A DNA stretch of 11,983 nt. Source: an uncultured Anaerovibrio sp. (lineage in GTDB: Bacteria; Bacillota; Negativicutes; Selenomonadales; Selenomonadaceae). Each line of letters starts with the position of its first letter. Within the stretch, counting starts at the first letter, position 1. The stretch is from positions 1-11,983 of the forward strand of contig CACZYN010000084.1 of assembly GCA_902785445.1 (NCBI GenBank), in the 5' to 3' direction. The position numbers were made by a program, and so were the translations under genes. A model generated the notes under the pieces. It did no database searches. It was not told the origin of the DNA and saw only the letters and a program-made list of their open reading frames with translations. Below are positions 6,269 to 11,983 of the stretch, piece after piece.

Positions 6269-7511
6269 TGCTCTTACACAGGAAGAGATTGATGCGCTGA
6301 TGAATGGAGGCGGATCCTCTTCTAGTGATCCAGAACCTACGGATGCTGCACCGGCTCCTTCCGATGCTGAACCAGAAGGCACACTTACCGATTTAGAAAA
6401 AGATGCCTTGGGAGAGATTGGTAATATTTCTATGGGAAGTGCAGCCACTACCCTGTCTGTACTTTTGGGACATAAGGTAAATATTACTACTCCAAATGTT
6501 AAACTTGATACAATGTCGGCTATTAAGGACGAATATCCAATGCCTTATCTGATAGTTGAGGTAGGCTATGTCATTGGTATCAATGGAAATAACATTTTGG
6601 CTATTCAGGCAAGTGATGCTTCCATCATCGCTGATTTGATGATGGGTGGCGATGGACTTAATCCACCAGGAGAGCTCAATGAAATTCACATGAGTGCCGT
6701 GGGCGAGTCCATGAACCAGATGATGGGTACGGTTGCTACCTCATTATCGACAATGTTCAATAAGAAAATCGATATTTCGCCGCCAAAAGTTAACCTTGTT
6801 GATTTCTCCACCAAGGATACCCCAGAGGTTGATTCTGTATTTGGTCAGAATGAACCAGTGGCGAGAATTTGCTTCCGCATGGAAGTGGATGGTCTTATTG
6901 ACAGTGAGATTATGCAGATATTGCCTCTGGATGTGGCCAAGGAAATGGTTGAGTTCCTGATGAATGGTGGACCTCAGCCAGAAGAAGAGCCAGAACCAGA
7001 GCCTGCACCAGCTCCAGCTGCTGCACCGCCACCGCCGCCACCTGCGGCTCCGGCACCAGCTCCAGCTGCTGCGCCACCACCTCAGGCACCGCCAATGGCA
7101 CCTCCGCCACAAATGGCACCGCCACCACAGATGGCGGCACAGCCAATGTACGCGCCACCTGCACAATATGCCAATTCTGCAGTGCTTGGTGCAGGGGTAC
7201 CAGTACAGAGTGCACAGTTCGCACCGCTTACCAATGAACCTATTGAAGCAAATACAGCTAATATCAGCTTGATTCAGGATGTTCCTCTGCAGGTAACTGT
7301 TGAGTTGGGACGTGCGAAAAAGTCCATCAAGGAGATATTGGAGTTCTCCACTGGTTCTATCATAGAGCTGGATAAACTGGCTGGTGAACCGGTTGACATT
7401 CACGTTAATGGACAGCTTACCGCTAAAGGTGAAGTCGTTGTTATCGATGAGAACTTCGGTGTACGTATCACCGAGATAGTAAGCCCGATGGAACGTGTGC
7501 AGAGTCTGTAA
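6261..7511 (+). CDS. fliY: Motor switch / CheY-P phosphatase protein FliY (FliN fusion)
   Basis: FliY is both a C-ring component and a CheY-P phosphatase. With the ATG at 6261 it has 416 residues. LTQEEIDALMNGG at 5-17 resembles the CheY-binding peptide of FliM. Two CheC-type active sites are intact: D48/E52/N55 with P78, and S145/E149/N152 with P175, both fitting the D/S-x3-E-x2-N-x22-P pattern. A Pro/Ala/Gln-rich linker spans about 237-312, and the FliN/SpoA domain occupies about 335-416. An in-frame ATG at 6249 would add four residues, but the AAGGAG at 6243-6248 directly touches it. At 6261 the spacing is 12 bases and the protein begins MGDALTQEEID like its relatives, so 6261 is preferred. 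The N-terminus overlaps fliM by eight bases, implying coupled synthesis. Confidence 0.94.
   Translation: MGDALTQEEIDALMNGGGSSSSDPEPTDAAPAPSDAEPEGTLTDLEKDALGEIGNISMGSAATTLSVLLGHKVNITTPNVKLDTMSAIKDEYPMPYLIVEVGYVIGINGNNILAIQASDASIIADLMMGGDGLNPPGELNEIHMSAVGESMNQMMGTVATSLSTMFNKKIDISPPKVNLVDFSTKDTPEVDSVFGQNEPVARICFRMEVDGLIDSEIMQILPLDVAKEMVEFLMNGGPQPEEEPEPEPAPAPAAAPPPPPPAAPAPAPAAAPPPQAPPMAPPPQMAPPPQMAAQPMYAPPAQYANSAVLGAGVPVQSAQFAPLTNEPIEANTANISLIQDVPLQVTVELGRAKKSIKEILEFSTGSIIELDKLAGEPVDIHVNGQLTAKGEVVVIDENFGVRITEIVSPMERVQSL
7005..7139 (+). repeat. Imperfect tandem repeats coding the FliY Pro/Ala linker
   Basis: Two 26-base copies beginning GCACCAGCTCCAGCTGCTGC lie at 7005-7030 and 7053-7078, 48 bases apart, differing at two third-codon positions. 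Further on, an 18-base unit encoding MAPPPQ occurs at 7095-7112 and 7113-7130, with a partial third copy after it. All copies keep frame, so copy-number change would alter linker length without breaking fliY. Confidence 0.7.
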
Positions 7512-7540
7512 TGAAAGATAAGTGACGAATTTAGTAGTAC

Positions 7541-7569
7541 TTGTTAAAATGAAATCTTTAATATATAAT
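7541..7569 (+). promoter_or_regulatory. Candidate sigma-A promoter for cheY and downstream export genes
   Basis: TTGTTA at 7541-7546 and a consensus TATAAT at 7564-7569 are separated by exactly 17 bases. It lies in the 124-base gap after fliY, with about 60 bases of leader to cheY. This is the best promoter match in the window. It would give cheY, fliOPQR, flhB and flhA transcription independent of the upstream operon promoter. Confidence 0.6.
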
Positions 7570-7574
7570 TAAAG
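7556..7574. promoter_or_regulatory. Palindrome overlapping the cheY promoter -10 box
   Basis: CTTTAAT at 7556-7562 and ATTAAAG at 7568-7574 are exact reverse complements around ATATA, centred on the TATAAT box. A dimeric regulator bound here would block polymerase. In AT-rich DNA such a palindrome may arise by chance. Confidence 0.35.
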
Positions 7575-7635
7575 TAGTATTGGTAGATAATATTTCAATT
7601 CAGAATATGAGAATATTAATGAGGAGAGATGACAA

Positions 7636-7978
7636 ATGGCAGTTAGAGTATTAGTAGTAGATGACGCGGCATTCATGAGAATGATGGTAAAGGACATTTT
7701 GTCCAAGAACGGCTATGAGGTCGTTGGTGAGGCTGAAAATGGTATGAAGGCTCTCGAGAAATATCAGGAGCTGAAGCCAGATCTTACTACTATGGATATT
7801 ACCATGCCAGAGATGGATGGTATTAAAGATTGACCCTAACGCAAAGCTGGTTATGTGTTCTGCTATGGGTCAGCAGGCTATGGTTATTGAAGCAATCCAG
7901 GCTGGTGCTCGTGACTTTATTGTAAAGCCATTCCAGGCAGACCGTGTTCTTGAAGCTGTTCGTAAAGCTGTTGGCTGA
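7636..7978 (+). pseudogene. cheY: Chemotaxis response regulator CheY, frameshifted by a deletion
   Basis: CheY is the soluble receiver protein that CheA phosphorylates and that binds FliM/FliY to control rotation. The first frame (7636-7833) gives 65 residues with the receiver acidic pair D9/D10 in VVDDAAFMRMM and the phosphorylation site D54 in TMDITMPEMDGI, then stops at TGA. From 7826 another frame continues without a stop for 50 codons, beginning KIDPNAK and including CSAMGQQAMV (switch Ser) and the conserved Lys in DFIVKPF, ending at TGA 7976-7978. Compared with the family (Thermotoga CheY has seven residues between MNGI and KIDPN) about 20 bases of helix alpha-3 coding sequence are missing; restoring them would give 120 residues, the family length. 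All active-site residues survive, but in two frames. A good GAGGAG site precedes the ATG. It may be a true mutation or an assembly error. Confidence 0.9.
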
Positions 7979-8535
7979 TGAAGAACTGGAGTCGTTTCTG
8001 CTCCATGGCATCTGTCCTATGTATCATTATATTGGTGTTGTCAGTGCTGTCGCCAGATTGTCTGGCGGCAGCTAATTCGGCTAGTGGCGGTGGCTACTTG
8101 TCCGGTTACGAGAATACCGATCCACAACCTTCTCAAATGTCATGGTGGTCGACATTGGCATATTTAATCAGTCTTTTGGCTGTGTTTGCCTTTGTGGTTG
8201 TCATGGCATATTTTGCGTCTAAATTTTTAGGCGGTAGGTTTGCCAAGGCTACTACCTCTGGTGGTGGCCGTATAATGGAGCATTTGCCATTGGGGCCCAA
8301 TAAGTCAGTATGTGTAGTTGAATTGGCAGGAAGAACTTTGATGTTAGGAGTTACAGAACATCAGGTTACGTTGCTGGGGGAAGTGACTGACCCGGAAGAA
8401 ATCGAACGGCTACGAAGACAGTCAATAGACCAGCCACTGGATGACAGTATATTTGCCAGCCAGTTGTCAACATTAGATCAGCTGACTCAGAGGGTACCTT
8501 CATTTATCAGAGATAGTATAAAACGTAGAAGATAA
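7978..8535 (+). CDS. fliO: Flagellar biosynthesis protein FliO
   Basis: FliO is a membrane protein that helps assemble the FliP ring of the flagellar export gate. The 185-residue product has a probable signal sequence (basic residues to R6, hydrophobic 11-26, Ala-rich cleavage region near 30-32), a Gly/Ser-rich external segment, and a transmembrane helix at about 58-81. A cytoplasmic domain follows, with GRIMEHLPLGPNKSVCVVEL and LMLGVTEHQVTLL, typical of FliO. The ATG overlaps the cheY stop as TGATG, and no Shine-Dalgarno sequence is visible before it, so translation probably depends on ribosomes finishing cheY. An internal ATG at 8005 has a weak GGAG 13 bases upstream but would remove the basic n-region. 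FliO diverges fast; the position before fliP supports the call. Confidence 0.88.
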   Translation: MKNWSRFCSMASVLCIIILVLSVLSPDCLAAANSASGGGYLSGYENTDPQPSQMSWWSTLAYLISLLAVFAFVVVMAYFASKFLGGRFAKATTSGGGRIMEHLPLGPNKSVCVVELAGRTLMLGVTEHQVTLLGEVTDPEEIERLRRQSIDQPLDDSIFASQLSTLDQLTQRVPSFIRDSIKRRR

Positions 8536-8548
8536 GGGGTTGTGAAGC

Positions 8549-9307
8549 TTGACCAAGCTGCAGCGGCTGCTCTGTATAGGAGTGAGCCTGCTTTTATTTT
8601 TATGTTTAATAAGGGATGCTTCCGCAGCACCACTTATACCAAATGTTAATATCGATGTAGGATCGTCCGAAAATCCCCAGGATGTTGCAGTTACTTTGCA
8701 GCTCATGGCGGTTTTGACCATCTTGTCTATCGCACCATCTATTTTGATAATGACTACGGCCTTTATCAGAATTGTTGTGGTGCTTGGATTTTTGCGTAAT
8801 GCTATGTCTACCCAGACCAGCCCACCTAATATGGTTATTATCGGTTTGGCTCTGTTTCTTACGTTTTACATTATGGCCCCCTATTGGAGTCAGGCCAATG
8901 AGTATGGTTTACAGCCTTATCTGGCGGGACAGATTACTCGGGACGAGGCCATTGAAAATACTGTGGAGCCTATAAGGGAATTTATGTTTAAGCAAACCCG
9001 CGAGGCGGATTTGGCAATGTTTGTCAACCTATCAGATGCACCTCGGCCTGAGGGTCCGGAGGATGTTTCCACATTTACATTGATTCCCGCGTACATGATT
9101 AGTGAATTAAAGACAGCATTTCAGCTGGGCTTTATGATTTATATTCCGTTTATTGTTATTGATATGATAGTGGCAAGTACCCTTATGTCCATGGGTATGA
9201 TGATGTTGCCGCCGGTAATGATATCATTGCCATTCAAGATATTGTTATTTGTCTTGGTGGATGGTTGGCATCTGCTGATAAAATCATTGATAATCAGCTT
9301 TAAGTAG
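8549..9307 (+). CDS. fliP: Flagellar export gate protein FliP
   Basis: FliP forms, with FliQ and FliR, the helical export pore at the centre of the flagellar basal body. The 252-residue product starts with a signal peptide (to about DASAA, 23-27). It then has the strongly conserved membrane core: a first hydrophobic block around 50-85 with TAFIRIVVVLGFLRNA, a second around 95-110, and the hallmark C-terminal block ISELKTAFQLGF followed by MGMMMLPPVMISLPFKILLF and VDGWHLL. The start is a TTG with AAGGGG about nine bases upstream; a GTG seven bases before it is in another frame. Length agrees with the family. It follows fliO by 13 bases and precedes fliQ by 11. Confidence 0.96.
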   Translation: MTKLQRLLCIGVSLLLFLCLIRDASAAPLIPNVNIDVGSSENPQDVAVTLQLMAVLTILSIAPSILIMTTAFIRIVVVLGFLRNAMSTQTSPPNMVIIGLALFLTFYIMAPYWSQANEYGLQPYLAGQITRDEAIENTVEPIREFMFKQTREADLAMFVNLSDAPRPEGPEDVSTFTLIPAYMISELKTAFQLGFMIYIPFIVIDMIVASTLMSMGMMMLPPVMISLPFKILLFVLVDGWHLLIKSLIISFK

Positions 9308-9318
9308 GGGATGATTGA

Positions 9319-9588
9319 ATGTCAGGAGATCTTATTATACAGCTGGCTCAAGAAGCCTTGCGAACAGTACTCCTTGTTTCAGCGCCGATGCTGGGATTGG
9401 GATTGATTGTTGGTTTGATGGTCAGTGTTTTCCAGGCTACCACATCAATTCAAGAGCAGACACTGGCATTTATACCAAAAATTGTTGCGGTATTTGTGGC
9501 GATATTGATTTTTGGGCCCTGGATGTTAAGAATAATGGTGGAGTATTTTACAAATACATTTGTAAATTTGCCCCTTTATATAAAATAA
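9319..9588 (+). CDS. fliQ: Flagellar export gate protein FliQ
   Basis: FliQ wraps around the FliP-FliR core of the export gate. The 89-residue product has the usual two hydrophobic hairpin helices, at about 15-40 (TVLLVSAPMLGLGLIVGLMV) and 48-75, separated by the conserved QATTSIQEQTLAFIPKI segment. The length is typical. AGGGG at 9306-9310, overlapping the fliP stop, serves the ATG. A second open frame over the same bases has no family features and is a shadow. Confidence 0.96.
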   Translation: MSGDLIIQLAQEALRTVLLVSAPMLGLGLIVGLMVSVFQATTSIQEQTLAFIPKIVAVFVAILIFGPWMLRIMVEYFTNTFVNLPLYIK

Positions 9589-9601
9589 TGAGGTAACATA
9601 A

Positions 9602-10384
9602 GTGGATTTTTATGATTTACTGCAAAATCATGCTGCTGTATTTCTGCTGATGATGACCCGGATTAGCGGTATTTTCCTCATAGCTCCTTTTTACGGCAGC
9701 CAGAATATACCTATATATTTCCGAGCTGGTGCGGCCTTTGCCATATCCTTGGTGGTCTTTCCTGTGGTAGATCAGAATACGGTTATTGAGGCGCCACCCA
9801 CGGTTATCGGCTATGCCATAATGGCCTTGTCAGAAATGTTTGTGGGGTGGCTTATTGGCTTTGTAGCCTATGTTACCATGCAAGCTGTAAATATGGCTGG
9901 TAAGATGATGGATATGCAGGCTGGATTTGCGGTGGTAAATGAAATGGATCCCACCTCTGGTCAGCAGGCACCACTCATCGGTAGCTTTCTGAACTATTTA
10001 ATGCTGATAGTGTTTTTGGTGACTAACGGTCATCATGTCCTGTTGGCATCAGTTATTCGCAGCTTTGATGCTATTCCTATTTTGGGATTTCATTATAATT
10101 CTTCTTTGGCAGAATTAATGGTGGACTTTACTGCAGCAATATTTGTTACTGGGGTAAAAATAGCCTTGCCTATTACTTTTGCCATATTGTTAACCAATGT
10201 TTCCTTGGGAATATTGGCCCGTACCATGCCACAACTTAACATTTTTGTGGTTGGTATACCAATGCAGATTATCGTAGGCATTTTTGTTTTGGCTATGATT
10301 ATTCCTTTCTATGTTTTGTTCTTGGATGTGCTATTTAATGAAATTTATGGAAACATTCTTATCGCCCTGCGAGCAATACAATAG
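9602..10384 (+). CDS. fliR: Flagellar export gate protein FliR
   Basis: FliR is the single-copy subunit that completes the FliP/FliQ pore and contacts FlhB. The 260-residue product is almost entirely hydrophobic, with about six membrane segments. Recognisable parts are MTRISGIFLIAPFYGSQNIP near the N-terminus, the ALSEMFVGWLIGFVAY stretch, GKMMDMQAGFAVVNEMDPTS in the central loop, and LARTMPQLNIFVVGIPMQI near the C-terminus, all typical. The start is GTG, with GAGGT eight bases upstream; no better start exists in frame. The 3' end overlaps the usable start codons of flhB by at least 38 bases. Confidence 0.96.
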   Translation: MDFYDLLQNHAAVFLLMMTRISGIFLIAPFYGSQNIPIYFRAGAAFAISLVVFPVVDQNTVIEAPPTVIGYAIMALSEMFVGWLIGFVAYVTMQAVNMAGKMMDMQAGFAVVNEMDPTSGQQAPLIGSFLNYLMLIVFLVTNGHHVLLASVIRSFDAIPILGFHYNSSLAELMVDFTAAIFVTGVKIALPITFAILLTNVSLGILARTMPQLNIFVVGIPMQIIVGIFVLAMIIPFYVLFLDVLFNEIYGNILIALRAIQ

Positions 10385-11480
10385 AAAATATAGATTTAAT
10401 ACTTTCCAGGTAGATTTACAGCTTTTTGCTGGTGAAAAAACCGAGGAGCCTACTGCTAAGCGTAAAGCTGATGCCAGAAAAAAAGGCCAGGTTGGGCGAA
10501 GCCAGGAGGTTAATGCTGCCTTCGTTTTGTTGGTGGGTTTTTTGATTTTGCGGCTTTTGGGCGGCAATGCAGTGGCAGAAATAATTAATTATTCAACTTA
10601 CATATTTGGCAATCTCAATGCTGATATAAATGAAGAAACCATCATGCAGATGTTTATTGGCATGATAATTCTTTTGGCAAAAACATCCATACCATTGATG
10701 GTATTTATCATGATTATTGGCTTGGCTATGAATATTGCTCAGGTAGGCTTTATGTTTACCACGGAGCAGTTGCAGTTTAACCCGGGAAAGCTTAGCCCAA
10801 TAAGTGGCTTTAAGCGAATGTTTTCCAAACGTTCACTGGTTGAATTGGTAAAATCTCTGGTGAAAATTATTATTATTGGATATTTTGTTTTTTCCTATTT
10901 ATCTGAAGAAATATTTCAAATCCCTAAGTTAATTTATATGGATTTGATGGCGGGACTAAACAGAATGTCTGATTCCATATTTACGCTGGCTTTTAAGATA
11001 ATTGGCGTATTTATGATAATGGCCGCTTTGGACTATGCCTATCAGAAATGGCAAAATAATCAAGATTTGAAGATGTCCAAGCAAGAAGTTAAAGAAGAAT
11101 TCAAACAGCAGGAAGGCGACCCGAAGATCAAGGGGAAAATCCGTCAGAAACAGCGTCAGATGGCCATGGCCAGAATGATGCAGGAAGTTCCTAAGGCGGA
11201 TGTCATTGTAACAAACCCTACCCACTTTGCTGTTGCTTTAAAATACGATTCCGGTATGTCTGCTCCGGTTGTTGTAGCCAAAGGTCAGGACCTAGTGGCT
11301 CAGAAAATTAAGGAGTTGGCCCGTGAAAGTCGTATTCCTATTGTTGAAAATAAACCTCTGGCCAGAGCGTTGTATGCTACTGTGGAAATCGGCGGGGCCA
11401 TTCCACATGAAATGTATAAGGCTGTAGCCGAGGTATTGGCTTACGTTTATCGGCTTAAACATAGAAATAGATATGCTTAA
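10347..11480 (+). CDS. flhB: Flagellar export switch protein FlhB
   Basis: FlhB is the export-gate protein whose cytoplasmic domain cleaves itself and, with FliK, switches substrate class. From 10347 it has 377 residues: an unusual leader of about 20 residues, then the conserved FQVDLQLFAGEKTEEPTAKR start, four membrane helices in roughly 55-225, a basic Lys/Gln-rich linker, and the C-terminal domain. The autocleavage motif NPTH is intact at 290-293, followed by FAVALKYD, and the family ending around VAEVLAYVYRLK is present. Start choice is uncertain. No ATG, GTG or TTG occurs in frame between 10350 and the conserved core, so every usable start (10311, 10326, 10338, 10347) lies within fliR and none has a clear Shine-Dalgarno site. 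The shortest is given. Confidence 0.9.
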   Translation: METFLSPCEQYNRKYRFNTFQVDLQLFAGEKTEEPTAKRKADARKKGQVGRSQEVNAAFVLLVGFLILRLLGGNAVAEIINYSTYIFGNLNADINEETIMQMFIGMIILLAKTSIPLMVFIMIIGLAMNIAQVGFMFTTEQLQFNPGKLSPISGFKRMFSKRSLVELVKSLVKIIIIGYFVFSYLSEEIFQIPKLIYMDLMAGLNRMSDSIFTLAFKIIGVFMIMAALDYAYQKWQNNQDLKMSKQEVKEEFKQQEGDPKIKGKIRQKQRQMAMARMMQEVPKADVIVTNPTHFAVALKYDSGMSAPVVVAKGQDLVAQKIKELARESRIPIVENKPLARALYATVEIGGAIPHEMYKAVAEVLAYVYRLKHRNRYA

Positions 11481-11497
11481 TTATTGGGAGAACTACT

Positions 11498-11983
11498 ATG
11501 GCTGACTCTGATGCTACCGCAGGAAGTGGCGGTTTTATAACTAAATATAGTGATGTGCTGGTGGCAGTTGGCATCGTTACCATAGTAGTAATGATGATTA
11601 TACCGTTACCTACCATGCTGCTGGATTTGCTGTTGTGTATGAACATTACCTTGGCATTGGTAGTAGTTATGGCGGCAATTTATAATGTGGAAGCATTGGA
11701 TTTGTCCGTGTTTCCTTCATTGTTGTTGATAACAACCCTGTTTCGGCTGGCGCTGAACGTATCCTCTACCCGACTTATTCTTTTGGAAGGATATGCCGGT
11801 GAGGTTATTATGTCCTTCGGTAACTTCGTTGTGGGTGGTAATGCAGTAGTAGGTTTTATTATATTTATAATCCTTATTATCATTCAGTTTATCGTTATCA
11901 CCAAGGGTGCTGAGCGTGTAGCTGAAGTATCCGCTCGTTTTACCTTGGACGCTATGCCTGGTAAGCAGATGTCCATTGATGCG
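11498..11983 (+). CDS. flhA: Flagellar export protein FlhA, N-terminal part (cut by window edge)
   Basis: FlhA is the large export-gate protein that couples proton flow to secretion and whose cytoplasmic ring docks substrate-chaperone complexes. The first 162 codons are present and open to the window edge. A short hydrophilic N-terminus is followed by membrane segments at about 20-38, 40-62, 72-85 and 112-135. LFRLALNVSSTRLIL at 81-95 is a family hallmark, and residues 140-162 (RVAEVSARFTLDAMPGKQ and on) match the FHIPEP family signature almost to its end. GGGAG at 11486-11490 lies seven bases before the ATG. It follows flhB by 17 bases. The C-terminal half of the membrane region and the whole cytoplasmic domain lie outside the window. 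Confidence 0.96.
   Translation, partial: MADSDATAGSGGFITKYSDVLVAVGIVTIVVMMIIPLPTMLLDLLLCMNITLALVVVMAAIYNVEALDLSVFPSLLLITTLFRLALNVSSTRLILLEGYAGEVIMSFGNFVVGGNAVVGFIIFIILIIIQFIVITKGAERVAEVSARFTLDAMPGKQMSIDA

Noticed and set aside
6910..7224. 104-codon minus-strand open frame with Val/Ala/Gln repeats
   Set aside because: It is the mirror image of the FliY linker repeats, with no ribosome binding site or known domain.
6744..7403. 219-codon open frame on the minus strand across fliY
   Set aside because: It is the antisense of the Pro/Ala-rich linker and FliN region; its Trp/Arg/Cys-rich product is an artefact of that composition, and it has no family features.
7819..7840. Programmed +1 frameshift at GAT TGA C in cheY, resembling the prfB recoding site
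   Set aside because: TGAC is a weak stop context as in prfB, and a +1 shift would join the two cheY frames. But there is no Shine-Dalgarno-like stimulator just upstream, the P-site codon would re-pair poorly, and the product would still lack about seven family residues. A deletion explains the data better.
9315..9596. 93-codon + strand open frame overlapping fliQ
   Set aside because: It starts four bases before fliQ in another frame; the fliQ frame carries the family sequence, so this is a shadow.
1..11983. A new defence, mobile or biosynthetic system
   Set aside because: All substantial open frames on the + strand are recognisable flagellar or chemotaxis genes in a familiar order; no transposase, integrase, CRISPR repeat, tRNA or foreign-looking segment was seen.

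Overview
This window is a central stretch of a bacterial flagellar (fla/che-type) operon. All genes lie on the + strand and are tightly packed. The order is: tail of an unidentified gene, fliK, flgD, a TIGR02530-type 'flagellar operon protein', flgE, flbD, fliL, fliM, fliY, cheY (broken), fliO, fliP, fliQ, fliR, flhB, and the start of flhA, which runs off the right edge. This order, FliY with CheC-type phosphatase motifs, FlbD, the TIGR02530 protein and strong AGGAGG-type ribosome binding sites point to a motile Bacillota, probably Negativicutes or Clostridia. The sequence is moderately AT-rich by eye. The exact taxon is inference and was not checked.

Layout. Positions 1-4250 encode the hook-building module: hook-length ruler FliK, hook cap FlgD, the TIGR02530 protein and hook protein FlgE. 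A perfect 16-bp hairpin follows flgE. Positions 4351-7511 encode FlbD, then FliL and the switch/C-ring proteins FliM and FliY. A candidate promoter and palindrome lie in front of fliL. Positions 7541-7978 hold a very good candidate sigma-A promoter and cheY. Positions 7978-11983 encode the membrane export gate of the flagellar type III secretion system (FliO, FliP, FliQ, FliR, FlhB, FlhA). FlgD, FliK and FlgE are export substrates. FlhB together with FliK switches substrate specificity when the hook reaches length. FliM/FliY receive the CheY-P signal and FliY can dephosphorylate it.

The most notable point is cheY. Its reading frame stops after 65 codons, and the remaining C-terminal half continues uninterrupted in another frame up to a TGATG junction with fliO. 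Seven family-typical residues (about 20 nt) appear to be missing at the break. This is either a real deletion or an assembly error. It also removes the translational coupling on which fliO seems to depend. Other points worth a second look are two intercistronic hairpins around flgE, palindromes at both internal promoter candidates, flhB whose only usable starts lie inside fliR, two TTG-initiated genes with the same nine-base start context, and a long Pro/Ala linker in FliY. I found no transposon, CRISPR array, RNA gene or sign of an undescribed system; apart from these points this is a canonical flagellar locus.
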